DNA from: Cyclobacteriaceae bacterium
GTDB taxonomy: Bacteria > Bacteroidota > Bacteroidia > Cytophagales > Cyclobacteriaceae
DNA: 64,000 nt
Direction: 5' to 3'
NCBI GenBank assembly: GCA_019638395.1
Contig: JAHBTX010000003.1
Coordinates: forward strand, 558,001-622,000
The notes under the pieces were generated by a model. It was not told the origin of the DNA. It searched no databases and saw only the letters and a list, made by a program, of their open reading frames with translations. Both the position numbers and the translations under genes were made by a program. This document shows, in pieces, positions 7,755 through 15,334 of this stretch. How positions within the stretch are numbered: position 1 is the first letter of the stretch; every line of letters begins with the position of its first letter.

Positions 7755-9971
7755 TCAGAGATGATTGGTGTATGCTTTTTGAAGGGAAAGTACTGCATCA
7801 ATCACATCGCGTAGTTCTAACAATATGCGGGTTTGCAACAGTCCCATCCGATTTCCGATGTCATCGTTTTGAATATCGGTTACCAGTTCGTCTAACTTTT
7901 TGTTTATGAAATGCTGCAAGTGAATGGCTTCATCAAAAGTAGGTTGCTGCTGGCGCGATATTGTTGTAATACTTTTTTGAATAAACAAGGCGATTTGTTT
8001 ATCCAGTGCTTCGGTAAGTTCGGCATATTTTTTTTTAGGTGGCGCATGGTGGTTTACCACGTGGGTCATACTCACATCGTTGATCAAACGCGAGCTTTGA
8101 TAAAGGTCTTGCAAAAGATCAAATACCTGGATATAAAGCCGGCCTGTGGCAAGGTTCCCTTTATCCATTTTACGAACGTATTTGATAATACGCGCATCTT
8201 GTTTTTCATTTAACTGTTTTAATTTTTCGAGGTGTGTATGTGCCTTGCGAAGTGGTTCGGTACTTTCGTTTAGCAAAGCGCGCAAACTTTTTTCAAGCAC
8301 TGCCTTTACTGTTTCAAGTGCCGCTATTGTGTTTTTACGACTTTCTTCTACGGCTTGCTGCGTGCTTACCTGTTTTTGTTCCAATAACGGAGTATCTGCC
8401 TTAGCCTCTTTTTCCCTTCGTTTAAAAACGAGGTGGCTGCGGATAAGTAGAAAAGCTGCGGCTGCCGTTAAAGAAATAAATCCGACCGCACCCGTATAAA
8501 ACATCAGCAAGGCTAACAGGCCACTGGCGAGCAGAGCTACAATGGCTGTAATTAACCAACCTGCTATTACATTTATTACCCCAGCAACGCGATAAACCGC
8601 GCTCTCGCGGCCCCAGGCCTGATCGGCAAATGAAGAACCCATAGCAACCATAAAAGTAACAAAGGTGGTACTGAGTGGTAGTTTTTGTGAAGTACCAAAT
8701 GCAATAAGCAAGCTGGCTACCACCATGTTTATGCTCGCCCGAAGTAAATCGAACGAAGCCTGATTAGCTGCTACATCGCCTGATGAATCTTTTTCGAAGC
8801 GAATTGAAATTTTTTGCGACCATGCTGCAGGTACTACACGTTGCACCGTGCGCCCCACCCACATGGCGCTGCCCACCAGCACCCGCGATACCAGGTTGGG
8901 TTTAAATTTTTCATCACCTTCATCCTGACGCCCCAGCGATACTTCCGTTTCGGTTACTTTGCGACTTTTTGAATTTGTCCAAAGTGTAATTACCATAACG
9001 GCTCCGCCCGATAAAAGTATCCACCACGGGGTAGCTACCTTATTATTAAGAATACCCATTGTAAAATCAGTGGCGGCAACCCCCGATGCAGCCCAGGATT
9101 GAAAAGATACTAACCCGGCCACGGCTACACCAATAAAATTAACCAGGTCGTTTCCGGCAAAAGCCATGGCCAACGAAAATGTTCCTAACAGCACAACTCC
9201 TTTCAAAGGGTTTATTTTTTTCCACCACATCAATGCCTGAATAACAATTGACCAAAAAACAACCGATAGCAATACAATGGGTAAAGTATTTATGGTAATC
9301 CAGTTTACCTGGTCATCAGAAATAAACGAACTACCTTTTGCACCTTTAATAAAAAGAAAATAAATAATAGCGGTAACAGCCAATCCGCTAAACAAGGCTC
9401 CGTATTTGCGAAGTGATTTTTTTAATTTGAATGAAAAAATTATCCGCGCCAGGTGTTGCACAACAGAGCCTATAATGAACGATAGAAATACCGAAAGAAA
9501 AATTCCCGCAATAATGGTAAGCGCACTGGAGTAGTTGATAATCTCAGGCCATTTCTCAAATCCATATCCATTATGGAAAGCAATTAAAAGTCCGGTAACC
9601 AATGCTGCCCCTAAGAGTTCGAATACCAGCGATACCGTTGTAGAGGTAGGCAATCCCAATGAGTTGAAAAAATCCAGCAGAATAATGTCTGTAAGCATTA
9701 CAGCCATAAATACAATCATGATTTTATCGAACGTAAAGTAGTTGGGATTAAAAATTCCATTTCGGGCTATCTCCATCATGCCGCTCGAAAACAAAGCTCC
9801 GCAGATAATCCCAACACTGGCAACAGCCAGAATTACTTTGAAAGGGGCCACCCGCGAACCGATAGCCGAGTTAAGAAAATTAACGGCATCGTTGCTTACA
9901 CCAACAATCAAATCTACTATGGCAATAGCCAAAAGAATTACGATCAATACCAGGTAAAAACTCATAAACAC
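7755..9971 (-). CDS. Pit-type inorganic phosphate transporter with C-terminal cytoplasmic helical domain
   Basis: PHO4/Pit family low-affinity phosphate:cation symporter of the inner membrane (738 aa). The two inverted family signatures are present: GVSNDAVNF (about residue 24) and AGNDLVNFIG (about residue 270), each followed later by a P-T-S-T-T or P-L-S-T-T segment. About ten membrane helices are visible up to residue ~500. The last ~210 residues are soluble and strongly helical, as in PhoU/DUF47-like domains often linked with Pit proteins, and may regulate transport. A good promoter lies just upstream (TAACTTTG at 9983-9990, minus strand). MFM at the start leaves ATG at 9971 or 9965 possible. 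Bacteroidota homologues of this length are common. Confidence 0.9.
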   Translation of the reverse strand: MFMSFYLVLIVILLAIAIVDLIVGVSNDAVNFLNSAIGSRVAPFKVILAVASVGIICGALFSSGMMEIARNGIFNPNYFTFDKIMIVFMAVMLTDIILLDFFNSLGLPTSTTVSLVFELLGAALVTGLLIAFHNGYGFEKWPEIINYSSALTIIAGIFLSVFLSFIIGSVVQHLARIIFSFKLKKSLRKYGALFSGLAVTAIIYFLFIKGAKGSSFISDDQVNWITINTLPIVLLSVVFWSIVIQALMWWKKINPLKGVVLLGTFSLAMAFAGNDLVNFIGVAVAGLVSFQSWAASGVAATDFTMGILNNKVATPWWILLSGGAVMVITLWTNSKSRKVTETEVSLGRQDEGDEKFKPNLVSRVLVGSAMWVGRTVQRVVPAAWSQKISIRFEKDSSGDVAANQASFDLLRASINMVVASLLIAFGTSQKLPLSTTFVTFMVAMGSSFADQAWGRESAVYRVAGVINVIAGWLITAIVALLASGLLALLMFYTGAVGFISLTAAAAFLLIRSHLVFKRREKEAKADTPLLEQKQVSTQQAVEESRKNTIAALETVKAVLEKSLRALLNESTEPLRKAHTHLEKLKQLNEKQDARIIKYVRKMDKGNLATGRLYIQVFDLLQDLYQSSRLINDVSMTHVVNHHAPPKKKYAELTEALDKQIALFIQKSITTISRQQQPTFDEAIHLQHFINKKLDELVTDIQNDDIGNRMGLLQTRILLELRDVIDAVLSLQKAYTNHL

Positions 9972-9982
9972 AAAATGCGGGG

Positions 9983-10012
9983 CAAAGTTAAAGGAAATGC
10001 CATTATTCCAAT
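9983..10012 (-). promoter_or_regulatory. Bacteroidota-type promoter for the Pit transporter
   Basis: On the minus strand TAACTTTG (plus bases 9983-9990) matches the -7 form TAnnTTTG exactly, and ATTG (10009-10012) matches three of four bases of the -33 TTTG at an 18-base spacing. The predicted start of transcription is only a few bases before the ATG at 9971, so the leader would be very short. Confidence 0.6.
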
Positions 10013-10054
10013 TTTTAATCCATTACCTTTAAAGGCGAGTTTGTGAGTTGCCAA

Positions 10055-10453
10055 ATGAAAGATTTTAAAAAATATTTTATTATAACCACCACACCCGATC
10101 AGGTTTACCTGGCGCTAACCACCGAGGCTACCATTCAATTATGGTCGGGCGACAAAACTGAAATGAAGGCCGAGCCCGGTACAGAATTTTCAATGTGGGA
10201 TGGCAGTATAGTGGGTAAGAACCTGGAATTTGAAAAGGACAAAAAACTGGTACAGCAGTGGTATTTTGGCGAGCAAACGGAGCCATCGATTGTTACCATT
10301 AAGTTACATCCGCATGCACAAGGCACTTCTGTTGAAGTAAGGCAAACCAACATTCCGGATGCTGATTATGATGATATAGTAGAGGGATGGATCCACACCT
10401 ACATGGCTTCACTACAGGAGTTTTATGAAGGCGAGCCTGATACTGGTAACTAG
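10055..10453 (+). CDS. SRPBCC/AHSA1-like small protein
   Basis: 132-residue START-like (SRPBCC) protein of the Activator of Hsp90 ATPase homologue 1 (AHSA1) family; such proteins bind hydrophobic ligands in a helix-grip fold. Typical elements are the opening FIITTTPDQVYLALT, the W-S-G and F-S-M-W-D-G strands, LVQQWYF and the closing long helix with GW..TYM.SLQEFYEG. The ATG at 10055 is preferred to the GTG at 10043, which adds only four residues. It is single-copy here, divergent from the Pit gene and followed by heptad repeats. Physiological role unknown. Confidence 0.85.
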   Translation: MKDFKKYFIITTTPDQVYLALTTEATIQLWSGDKTEMKAEPGTEFSMWDGSIVGKNLEFEKDKKLVQQWYFGEQTEPSIVTIKLHPHAQGTSVEVRQTNIPDADYDDIVEGWIHTYMASLQEFYEGEPDTGN

Positions 10454-10558
10454 TTACTGGTGTCTGGTTTCTGGTTCCTCGTTGTGACCATCTTAATTAA
10501 AAAACTAACCGCTAAAACGAAGGAGTTGTTACCAGCGACAAGAAACCAGCAACTAGCA
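10453..10558. repeat. Composite heptad repeat, copy 2 (inverted pair of A blocks)
   Basis: Between two convergent genes, GTTACTG-GTGTCTG-GTTTCTG-GTTCCTC-GTTGTGA runs forward at 10453-10487, and the same unit type runs in reverse complement at about 10527-10558 (ACCAGCG-ACAAGAA-ACCAGCA-ACTAGCA). The segments CTGGTTTCT (10464-10472) and AGAAACCAG (10541-10549) can pair, so the unit could form a hairpin at the ends of both transcripts. Confidence 0.7.
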
Positions 10559-10559
10559 G

Positions 10560-11021
10560 CTAATTAAAGTGATACAAAAATACCAGCAACCCATTAAACG
10601 CGGGCTTCGGATTGTCTTTGATTTCCAGTGTAACTTCTACTTCAAACTTGGTAATGCCCCGCAGGTTGGCGATGGAGTGCAGTTTAGCACGCAAACGTAC
10701 TTCGCTATTAACCGTTACAGCCTGATTGAACTTAAACTTTTCAATTCCATAGTTGATCATCATCTTCACATTGCGAAACTCGGCAATCTGATCCCACAAA
10801 TGCGGTACTAACGAAAGTGTGAGGTACCCATGTGCAATAGTTGCTTTAAACTGCGATTCGGCCTCAGCCCGCTTGGGGTTGGTATGTATCCATTGATGAT
10901 CTAAAGTTGCATCGGCAAACAGGTTAATCTGAGCTTGTGTAATTTTCAAATATTCAGATACACCTAATTCTTTTCCGTTATAGGTTTCAAATTCTGCATG
11001 ACTGCTGATGAGGAGCGGCAT
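10560..11021 (-). CDS. MaoC-like (NodN-type) hotdog-fold hydratase
   Basis: MaoC-like dehydratase (153 aa) of the NodN-like subgroup. These act as (R)-specific enoyl-acyl hydratases in fatty acid metabolism, although physiological substrates of the subgroup are poorly known. The hydratase motif is visible as ATLDHQWIHTNPKRA (about residues 38-52), where Asp and His form the active site, followed by the T-I-A-H-G-Y-L-T-L-S-L hotdog helix. Length is normal. It ends 2 bases from a heptad-repeat block and is divergent from the DUF1905 gene with a 58-base shared upstream region. Confidence 0.88.
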   Translation of the reverse strand: MPLLISSHAEFETYNGKELGVSEYLKITQAQINLFADATLDHQWIHTNPKRAEAESQFKATIAHGYLTLSLVPHLWDQIAEFRNVKMMINYGIEKFKFNQAVTVNSEVRLRAKLHSIANLRGITKFEVEVTLEIKDNPKPAFNGLLVFLYHFN

Positions 11022-11029
11022 TGATTTAG

Positions 11030-11037
11030 TAGGTTTG
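11030..11037 (+). promoter_or_regulatory. Candidate -7 promoter element for the DUF1905 gene
   Basis: TAGGTTTG matches TAnnTTTG exactly, 42 bases before the ATG at 11080. No convincing -33 TTTG is present at 19-20 bases, so support is partial. Confidence 0.4.
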
Positions 11038-11079
11038 TAAAGGCAGCGAATTTAAAGATTTGATAAAATAAATCATATA

Positions 11080-11565
11080 ATGGCTAAAAAACATCGCTTT
11101 TCTTTCGAAACCAGGCTGATTGAGTATGACGATATGCTGGTAAGCACCGTGGTGGAACTCCCTGCTGATGTAATAAATAAATTACCCTCCGGTCGTGTGC
11201 GGGTAGAAGGTAACCTGAATGCCGTACCTTTTAATCTGGGTGTGCAGTTTAAGAAAGGCGGAGCACGCTATTTGAGTATTAGCCAGGCTATGCGCAAAGC
11301 TGGTAAATTAAAGCCCGGTGATAAAGTAAAAGTTAGTTTTGAGATTGTTGATTCTGACAAATTAGAACTGCCCGAAGAAATAGAAGCCGCATTAGCCCAA
11401 GATGAAGCAGGGGCAAAACTATGGAATAAACTTACGGTGGGCTTACAGCGCAGCCTGGTACATTATATTAACAGTACTAAAAATGTCGATTTGCGGATTG
11501 AACGTGCATTGTACCTCTTAAATAAAGTAAAATCAGGCGCGTACAAAGACCGGATGAAGAAGTGA
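11080..11565 (+). CDS. DUF1905 / YdeI-OmpD-associated family protein
   Basis: 161 aa, two recognisable parts. Residues 1-95 are a DUF1905 barrel (F-E-T-R-L at the start, PSGRVRVEGNLNAVPF, then GGARYLSISQAMRKAGKLKPGD). Residues ~105-155 form the helical YdeI/OmpD-associated segment (W.KLT.GLQRSLVHYINSTK..D.RIERALYLLNKVKSG). Proteins of this kind are annotated as bacteriocin-protection or YdeI-like; the biochemical function is unknown. Cytoplasmic, no signal peptide. It is followed by a long composite heptad repeat. Confidence 0.85.
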   Translation: MAKKHRFSFETRLIEYDDMLVSTVVELPADVINKLPSGRVRVEGNLNAVPFNLGVQFKKGGARYLSISQAMRKAGKLKPGDKVKVSFEIVDSDKLELPEEIEAALAQDEAGAKLWNKLTVGLQRSLVHYINSTKNVDLRIERALYLLNKVKSGAYKDRMKK

Positions 11566-11570
11566 AATGG

Positions 11571-11738
11571 TTGATTCTGGCGGCTGGTTTCTAGTTACAG
11601 GCTTCTGGCTGTTTCGACCAACTAACTACACCGATTTACTAAATACTGATTTGATTTGAGACTATTGACTGGTGATTTGTGATTATTGATTTACGAGATA
11701 CTGACCACCAAATACCTAACTTCCCAATACCCAATGCC
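11571..11738 (+). repeat. Composite heptad repeat, copy 3 (contains the next gene's start codon)
   Basis: The longest copy. Block A consists of GGCTGGT/TTCTAGT/TACAGGC/TTCTGGC-type units (about 11571-11611), then the linker GTTTCGACCAACTAACTA, then block B of ACTGATT-like units (about 11632-11706), then block C with CCCAATA-CCCAATG-CCC (11724-11740). The ATG at 11734 is part of the second block C unit, so the following gene takes its start codon from the repeat. Confidence 0.75.
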
Positions 11739-12132
11739 CATTATCGACATTCCGATTATTAAACCCAGCGTTGAAACCGATGTTCTTACTGCCATCGATT
11801 CGTGGACACTCGAAGATCAACATGTGTATGTGCATTGTTATTACAAAAACGATTTGCCCGAAATGCTAATCCGTGTATGGCGATCTACTTTTTTGATTGA
11901 TAAAGTTTCGGGTGCGCAAAGCGAATTGATACATGCCGAAAAAATTTCGCTTGCCCCGCAGTGGACAATCATTCAGGGAAAAATTACATTTTCATTTCTC
12001 CTGATATTCTCAGCCTTGCCCAAAGATTGCAAAGTTTTTGACCTGGTAGAAGATATTCCGCAGGCCGGTGGTTTCTTTGTACCCAACATCAAACGCAACG
12101 CGTTGGATGTGTATCATGTGGATATACTTTAG
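11734..12132 (+). CDS. Conserved hypothetical protein with start codon inside a heptad repeat
   Basis: 132-residue soluble protein with no family that I recognise. It begins MPIIDIPIIKPSVETDVLTAID, has several aromatic strands (HVYVHCYY, LIRVWRSTFLID), and ends NALDVYHVDIL; the strand-rich pattern suggests a small beta barrel or sandwich. The ATG at 11734 lies in a CCCAATG repeat unit; an upstream in-frame start at 11686 would translate more repeat (residues like LTTKYLTSQYP) and is less likely. No Shine-Dalgarno sequence is seen. It is flanked on both sides by composite heptad repeats. Coding status is supported by the uninterrupted frame and balanced composition. Confidence 0.65.
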   Translation: MPIIDIPIIKPSVETDVLTAIDSWTLEDQHVYVHCYYKNDLPEMLIRVWRSTFLIDKVSGAQSELIHAEKISLAPQWTIIQGKITFSFLLIFSALPKDCKVFDLVEDIPQAGGFFVPNIKRNALDVYHVDIL

Positions 12133-12265
12133 TTGCCGGTTGCTCGCTTTGGTTTCTGGTCACTAGTTGCTCGTTTCTGGTTGTTCTGACTAACTTATTA
12201 AAACTGACTACTGATTTACTGATTACTTAATACCGAATACTCCTCTAACCAGAATACTGCTTACC
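12133..12265 (+). repeat. Composite heptad repeat, copy 4
   Basis: Starts at the stop codon of the preceding gene. Block A: GTTGCCG-GTTGCTC-GCTTTGG-TTTCTGG-TCACTAG-TTGCTCG-TTTCTGG; linker GTTCTGACTAACTTATTA; block B: AAACTGA-CTACTGA-TTTACTG-ATTACTT and derivatives to about 12265. It ends some 50 bases before the hrpB start codon. Same module order as the copies at 5344 and 11571. Confidence 0.72.
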
Positions 12266-12318
12266 GTTACCAAATCATTGTCAACAGTCAATTGCCCTTT
12301 GTCAACTATCTTGCGCCC

Positions 12319-14892
12319 ATGTACCCTGTACTCGAAATTGTTCCTGAACTCAAAGCACAATTCATTCAGCAGAAGATTTTGATTCTGCAAGCACCACCCG
12401 GTGCGGGAAAAAGCACGGTATTGCCTTTGCAATTGATGAATGAGAATTGGTTGCAGAAGAAAATAATCATGCTCGAACCCAGGCGACTGGCAGCACGATC
12501 GGTAGCCATGCGCATGGCGCAGTTGTTGGATGAAGAAGTAGGAGAGACCGTAGGCTATCGGGTGCGCTTCGAAAATAAAGTGAGTGCAAAAACCCGCATC
12601 GAAGTTGTTACCGAAGGTATTCTTACGCGCATGGTTCAAACGGATAGTACGCTGGAAGATGTTGGTCTTGTAATTTTTGATGAATTTCACGAACGCAGTC
12701 TGCAGGCTGATCTGGCATTGGCTTTATGTTTACAGGTACAATCGCTGTTGCGCGATGATCTAAAGTTGCTCATCATGTCGGCTACATTGGATGGTGAAAA
12801 GATTTCAGGTGTGTTGAACAACGCACCCATTCTTACCAGTCTTGGCCGGCAGTATCCCATCACATATCGGTACATAAATCCCGATAAGGATTTACGGCTT
12901 ACACAAAATGTAGCGCGGGTAATCCGCAAAGCGTTAAAGGATGAAACGGGCGATGTGTTAGTGTTTCTACCTGGTGCTGGCGAGATACAACACGTGCAAA
13001 ATTTATTGGAGTCGGAAAATATTTCGGGAGTTGTTCCCTTGTATGGCGATCTGCCCTTCAAAAAACAACAAGAAGCAATACTGCCGCATCCACAAGGTTT
13101 GAGAAAAATTGTATTGGCTACTTCGTTAGCTGAAACATCACTTACCATTGAAGGTATTACCACAGTAATTGATAGCGGCTATGCACGCGTGCCCAAATTC
13201 GATCCACGCAGTGGCTTAACGCGATTGGAAACGGTGCGCGTTACACGCGATGCTGCCTATCAACGGGCCGGTCGTGCAGCCCGGTTAGGTCCTGGTGTTT
13301 GTTACCGCTTGTGGCCCGAGGCAATACATAACATGTTGCAACCGAATCGCCAACCTGAAATACTCGAAGCTGATTTAGCTTCGCTCGTGTTGGAGTTAGC
13401 CAACTGGGGTGTGAATGATTTAAATGAACTTACGTGGATTACGCCTCCACCACCAGGTGCAATCAGTCAGGCGCGGGAGTTATTACACGATCTTGAAGCA
13501 TTAGAAGAAAACAAAATCACTGCGCGTGGTAAAGAAATGCTGAAACTTCCTACTCATCCACGCATTGCACACATGTTGTTGTTAGGCTTAGACTCAAAAG
13601 CCCAACCCAATTCAGCGCGTCATACCGGACTTGTTCCGGTATCACCGCGTGTACCTTCTGCGTTGGGATCAAGGCACGAGGCTGCGATGACAGATGGGCT
13701 TTTGAGTCTTTCCACTGACCTCGCCTCCCTGCTCGAAGAACGCGATCCACTACCTAAAGAAGCGGGTGCCGATTTAAGTTTGCGTGTAGAAGTATTACGT
13801 AAGTGGCGAGCAGGAGAGCGTGTAAATGCTGATCGCAATGTGTTGGAGCGCATCGAGCGCATTGCTGCCAACTGGCGTAAAATTTTTAAGTTGAATGTAG
13901 ATAATACTATTCCGCCAGATAGCGAAGTAGGGCGATTGATTGCCGAAGCCTACCCGGAACGCATTGCGCAACAACAAACCAAACAAAGCGAACGCTATAA
14001 ATTGGCCAATGGTCGTGTTGTAAAATTACCGGAGCATGATGCGTTGGCACGCGAACCGTGGTTGGCTGTTGCACACCTGGATGCTGGTATGAACGAAGGA
14101 AAAATTTTTCTGGCAGCTTCGTTAGATGAAACTGATCTGCAACACCGGGCTACTGAAACTGAAACGGTTAAGTGGGACGCAACTCGCGGCATGGTAGTGG
14201 CGCAATTGGAAAAGAAAATTGGGAACACCATATTATCATCTAAACCGATGCAACAAATATCAGAACCGAAACGTGTGGCTGTGTTGTTGAATGCGTTGCG
14301 AGAAGAAGGATTTAAATTAATTGGATGGGACGAAGCGCACACCGAGTGGCAAAACCGAATCCTGAGTTTGCGTGTATGGCGTAAAGATGAAGCGTGGCCC
14401 AATGTAACAACCGAAAATCTTTTGGCTACAGCCAATGTGTGGCTTACACCTTACCTTAACAACATTACTAAGCGAAGTGAATTGCAAAAACTGGATTTAC
14501 AAAATATACTTATTGGTTTATTGCCGTGGGACTTACAACCGAAAGCAGAGAAGCTAGCTCCGGTACGATTGCTTGTGCCCAGCGGTTCGCAGATAAAACT
14601 TACTTACTATAACCATGGTGCTGCACCGGTAATGGAAGTGCGCCTGCAGGAAATGTTTGGTCTGCTCGAAACCCCAACCATTAACGAAGGCCGCACAAAA
14701 ATTTTATTGCATTTGCTCTCGCCCGGTTATAAACCCGTGCAGGTTACGCAAGACTTAAAAAGTTTTTGGCAAACTACCTACCACGAAGTGCGCAAAGAGT
14801 TGCGCATGCGTTATCCGCGCCACCATTGGCCTGATGATCCGTGGACGGCCGAGGCAGTGCGGGGGGTGAAGAAGAGGACACCTCATCCCTAA
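12319..14892 (+). CDS. hrpB: ATP-dependent helicase HrpB (DEAH/DExH family) carrying an in-frame inserted element
   Basis: DExH-box RNA-helicase-like ATPase, 857 aa. Motif I is APPGAGKST with K31-S32; motif II is D121-E-F-H124, the usual HrpB form; motif III is SAT; motif VI is YQRAGRAARLGPG. The helicase-associated and HrpB C-terminal domains follow, with YPRHHWPDDPW near the end. The ATG at 12319 is preferred to the TTG at 12292. About 40 residues (425-464, HTGLVPV...SALGSRHEAAMT) are an inserted palindromic element that leaves the frame intact, explaining the length above the usual ~820. The last residues (RTPHP) come from a REP-like palindrome. Cellular role of HrpB is not well defined. 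Confidence 0.93.
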   Translation: MYPVLEIVPELKAQFIQQKILILQAPPGAGKSTVLPLQLMNENWLQKKIIMLEPRRLAARSVAMRMAQLLDEEVGETVGYRVRFENKVSAKTRIEVVTEGILTRMVQTDSTLEDVGLVIFDEFHERSLQADLALALCLQVQSLLRDDLKLLIMSATLDGEKISGVLNNAPILTSLGRQYPITYRYINPDKDLRLTQNVARVIRKALKDETGDVLVFLPGAGEIQHVQNLLESENISGVVPLYGDLPFKKQQEAILPHPQGLRKIVLATSLAETSLTIEGITTVIDSGYARVPKFDPRSGLTRLETVRVTRDAAYQRAGRAARLGPGVCYRLWPEAIHNMLQPNRQPEILEADLASLVLELANWGVNDLNELTWITPPPPGAISQARELLHDLEALEENKITARGKEMLKLPTHPRIAHMLLLGLDSKAQPNSARHTGLVPVSPRVPSALGSRHEAAMTDGLLSLSTDLASLLEERDPLPKEAGADLSLRVEVLRKWRAGERVNADRNVLERIERIAANWRKIFKLNVDNTIPPDSEVGRLIAEAYPERIAQQQTKQSERYKLANGRVVKLPEHDALAREPWLAVAHLDAGMNEGKIFLAASLDETDLQHRATETETVKWDATRGMVVAQLEKKIGNTILSSKPMQQISEPKRVAVLLNALREEGFKLIGWDEAHTEWQNRILSLRVWRKDEAWPNVTTENLLATANVWLTPYLNNITKRSELQKLDLQNILIGLLPWDLQPKAEKLAPVRLLVPSGSQIKLTYYNHGAAPVMEVRLQEMFGLLETPTINEGRTKILLHLLSPGYKPVQVTQDLKSFWQTTYHEVRKELRMRYPRHHWPDDPWTAEAVRGVKKRTPHP
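13590..13709 (+). repeat. 120-base palindromic element inserted in frame in hrpB
   Basis: Bounded by a perfect 15-base inverted repeat: AGACTCAAAAGCCCA (13590-13604) and TGGGCTTTTGAGTCT (13695-13709). Inside is an 8-base-stem hairpin ATACCGGA/TCCGGTAT (13622-13629, 13635-13642) with loop CTTGT, and a GTCAT/ATGAC pair (13619-13623, 13687-13691). The total is exactly 120 bases, so the helicase frame is kept. The core resembles the widespread intergenic string that reads 'GTCATACCGGACTTGTTCCGGTAT'-like, here used as coding sequence. It encodes no transposase and would be mobilised in trans, if at all. Confidence 0.8.
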
Positions 14893-14966
14893 CCCTTCTC
14901 CTCAAGGAGAAGGGAACATTCTAAGATTTAAGTGGAGTTGCTTTCCCCTCTCCCAAAGGAGAGGGG
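14893..14966. repeat. Two REP-like palindromes between convergent hrpB and DUF559 gene
   Basis: First hairpin CCCTTCTCCT-CA-AGGAGAAGGG (14893-14914) begins right after the hrpB stop. Second hairpin CCCCTCTCC-CAAA-GGAGAGGGG (14945-14966) lies inside the 3' end of the DUF559 gene, giving its tail the residues TPGPSPLGEG. Both belong to the familiar CTCACCCCTGGCCCCTCTCC-type dispersed repeat. Without T-runs they are weak intrinsic terminators, though they may block both convergent transcripts. Confidence 0.75.
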
Positions 14967-15334
14967 CCAGGGGTGAGGTGCTTTCTGATTTCTTCTAAAA
15001 CCATCTGCATGTTCTTCAGCACTTCTTCATTTCTAAACCGAATCACTTTTAAACCAAACTCTTCCAGTTGAAGAGTTCTGAGCTGATCATACTCAGGATT
15101 GTCATTTATGAAATGAATGGCACCATCTACCTCGACAACAAGTTTGGCCTCATGACAATAAAAATCAACGATATAGTGTGATATCGGATGCTGCCTTCTG
15201 AATTTAAAGTTATTGACCTTTCTGTTTCTCAGGTTCTGCCAAAGAAGATTTTCAGAAGGGGTCATTACTTTTTTTAAAGACCTTGCGTTTTCGAAAATTT
15301 TCCACGAAGCATTTTGATGAAAAGGTAAGTCCAT
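14921..15334 (-). CDS. DUF559 (Vsr-like fold) nuclease-family protein with repeat-derived C-terminus
   Basis: 137-residue protein of the DUF559/MTES_1575 family, which has a PD-(D/E)XK/very-short-patch-repair-like endonuclease fold. Conserved elements: T-P-S-E-N-L-L-W near residue 26, NFKFRRQHPI, the catalytic-type strand IVDFYCHEAKLVVEVDGAIH (Asp, then Glu-x-Asp-Gly) and L.VIRFRNEEVL near residue 100. The last ~17 residues, starting TPGPSPLGEG, are translated from a REP-like palindrome and are unlikely to be part of the fold. Convergent with hrpB. DUF559 genes are common and often mobile; a housekeeping function is not established. Confidence 0.85.
   Translation of the reverse strand: MDLPFHQNASWKIFENARSLKKVMTPSENLLWQNLRNRKVNNFKFRRQHPISHYIVDFYCHEAKLVVEVDGAIHFINDNPEYDQLRTLQLEEFGLKVIRFRNEEVLKNMQMVLEEIRKHLTPGPSPLGEGKATPLKS

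Noticed and set aside
13620-13871. Minus-strand open frames over the inserted element in hrpB (13550-13750 and 13620-13871)
   Set aside because: They overlap the intact helicase frame and have no domain content; the palindromic nature of the element explains frames on both strands.
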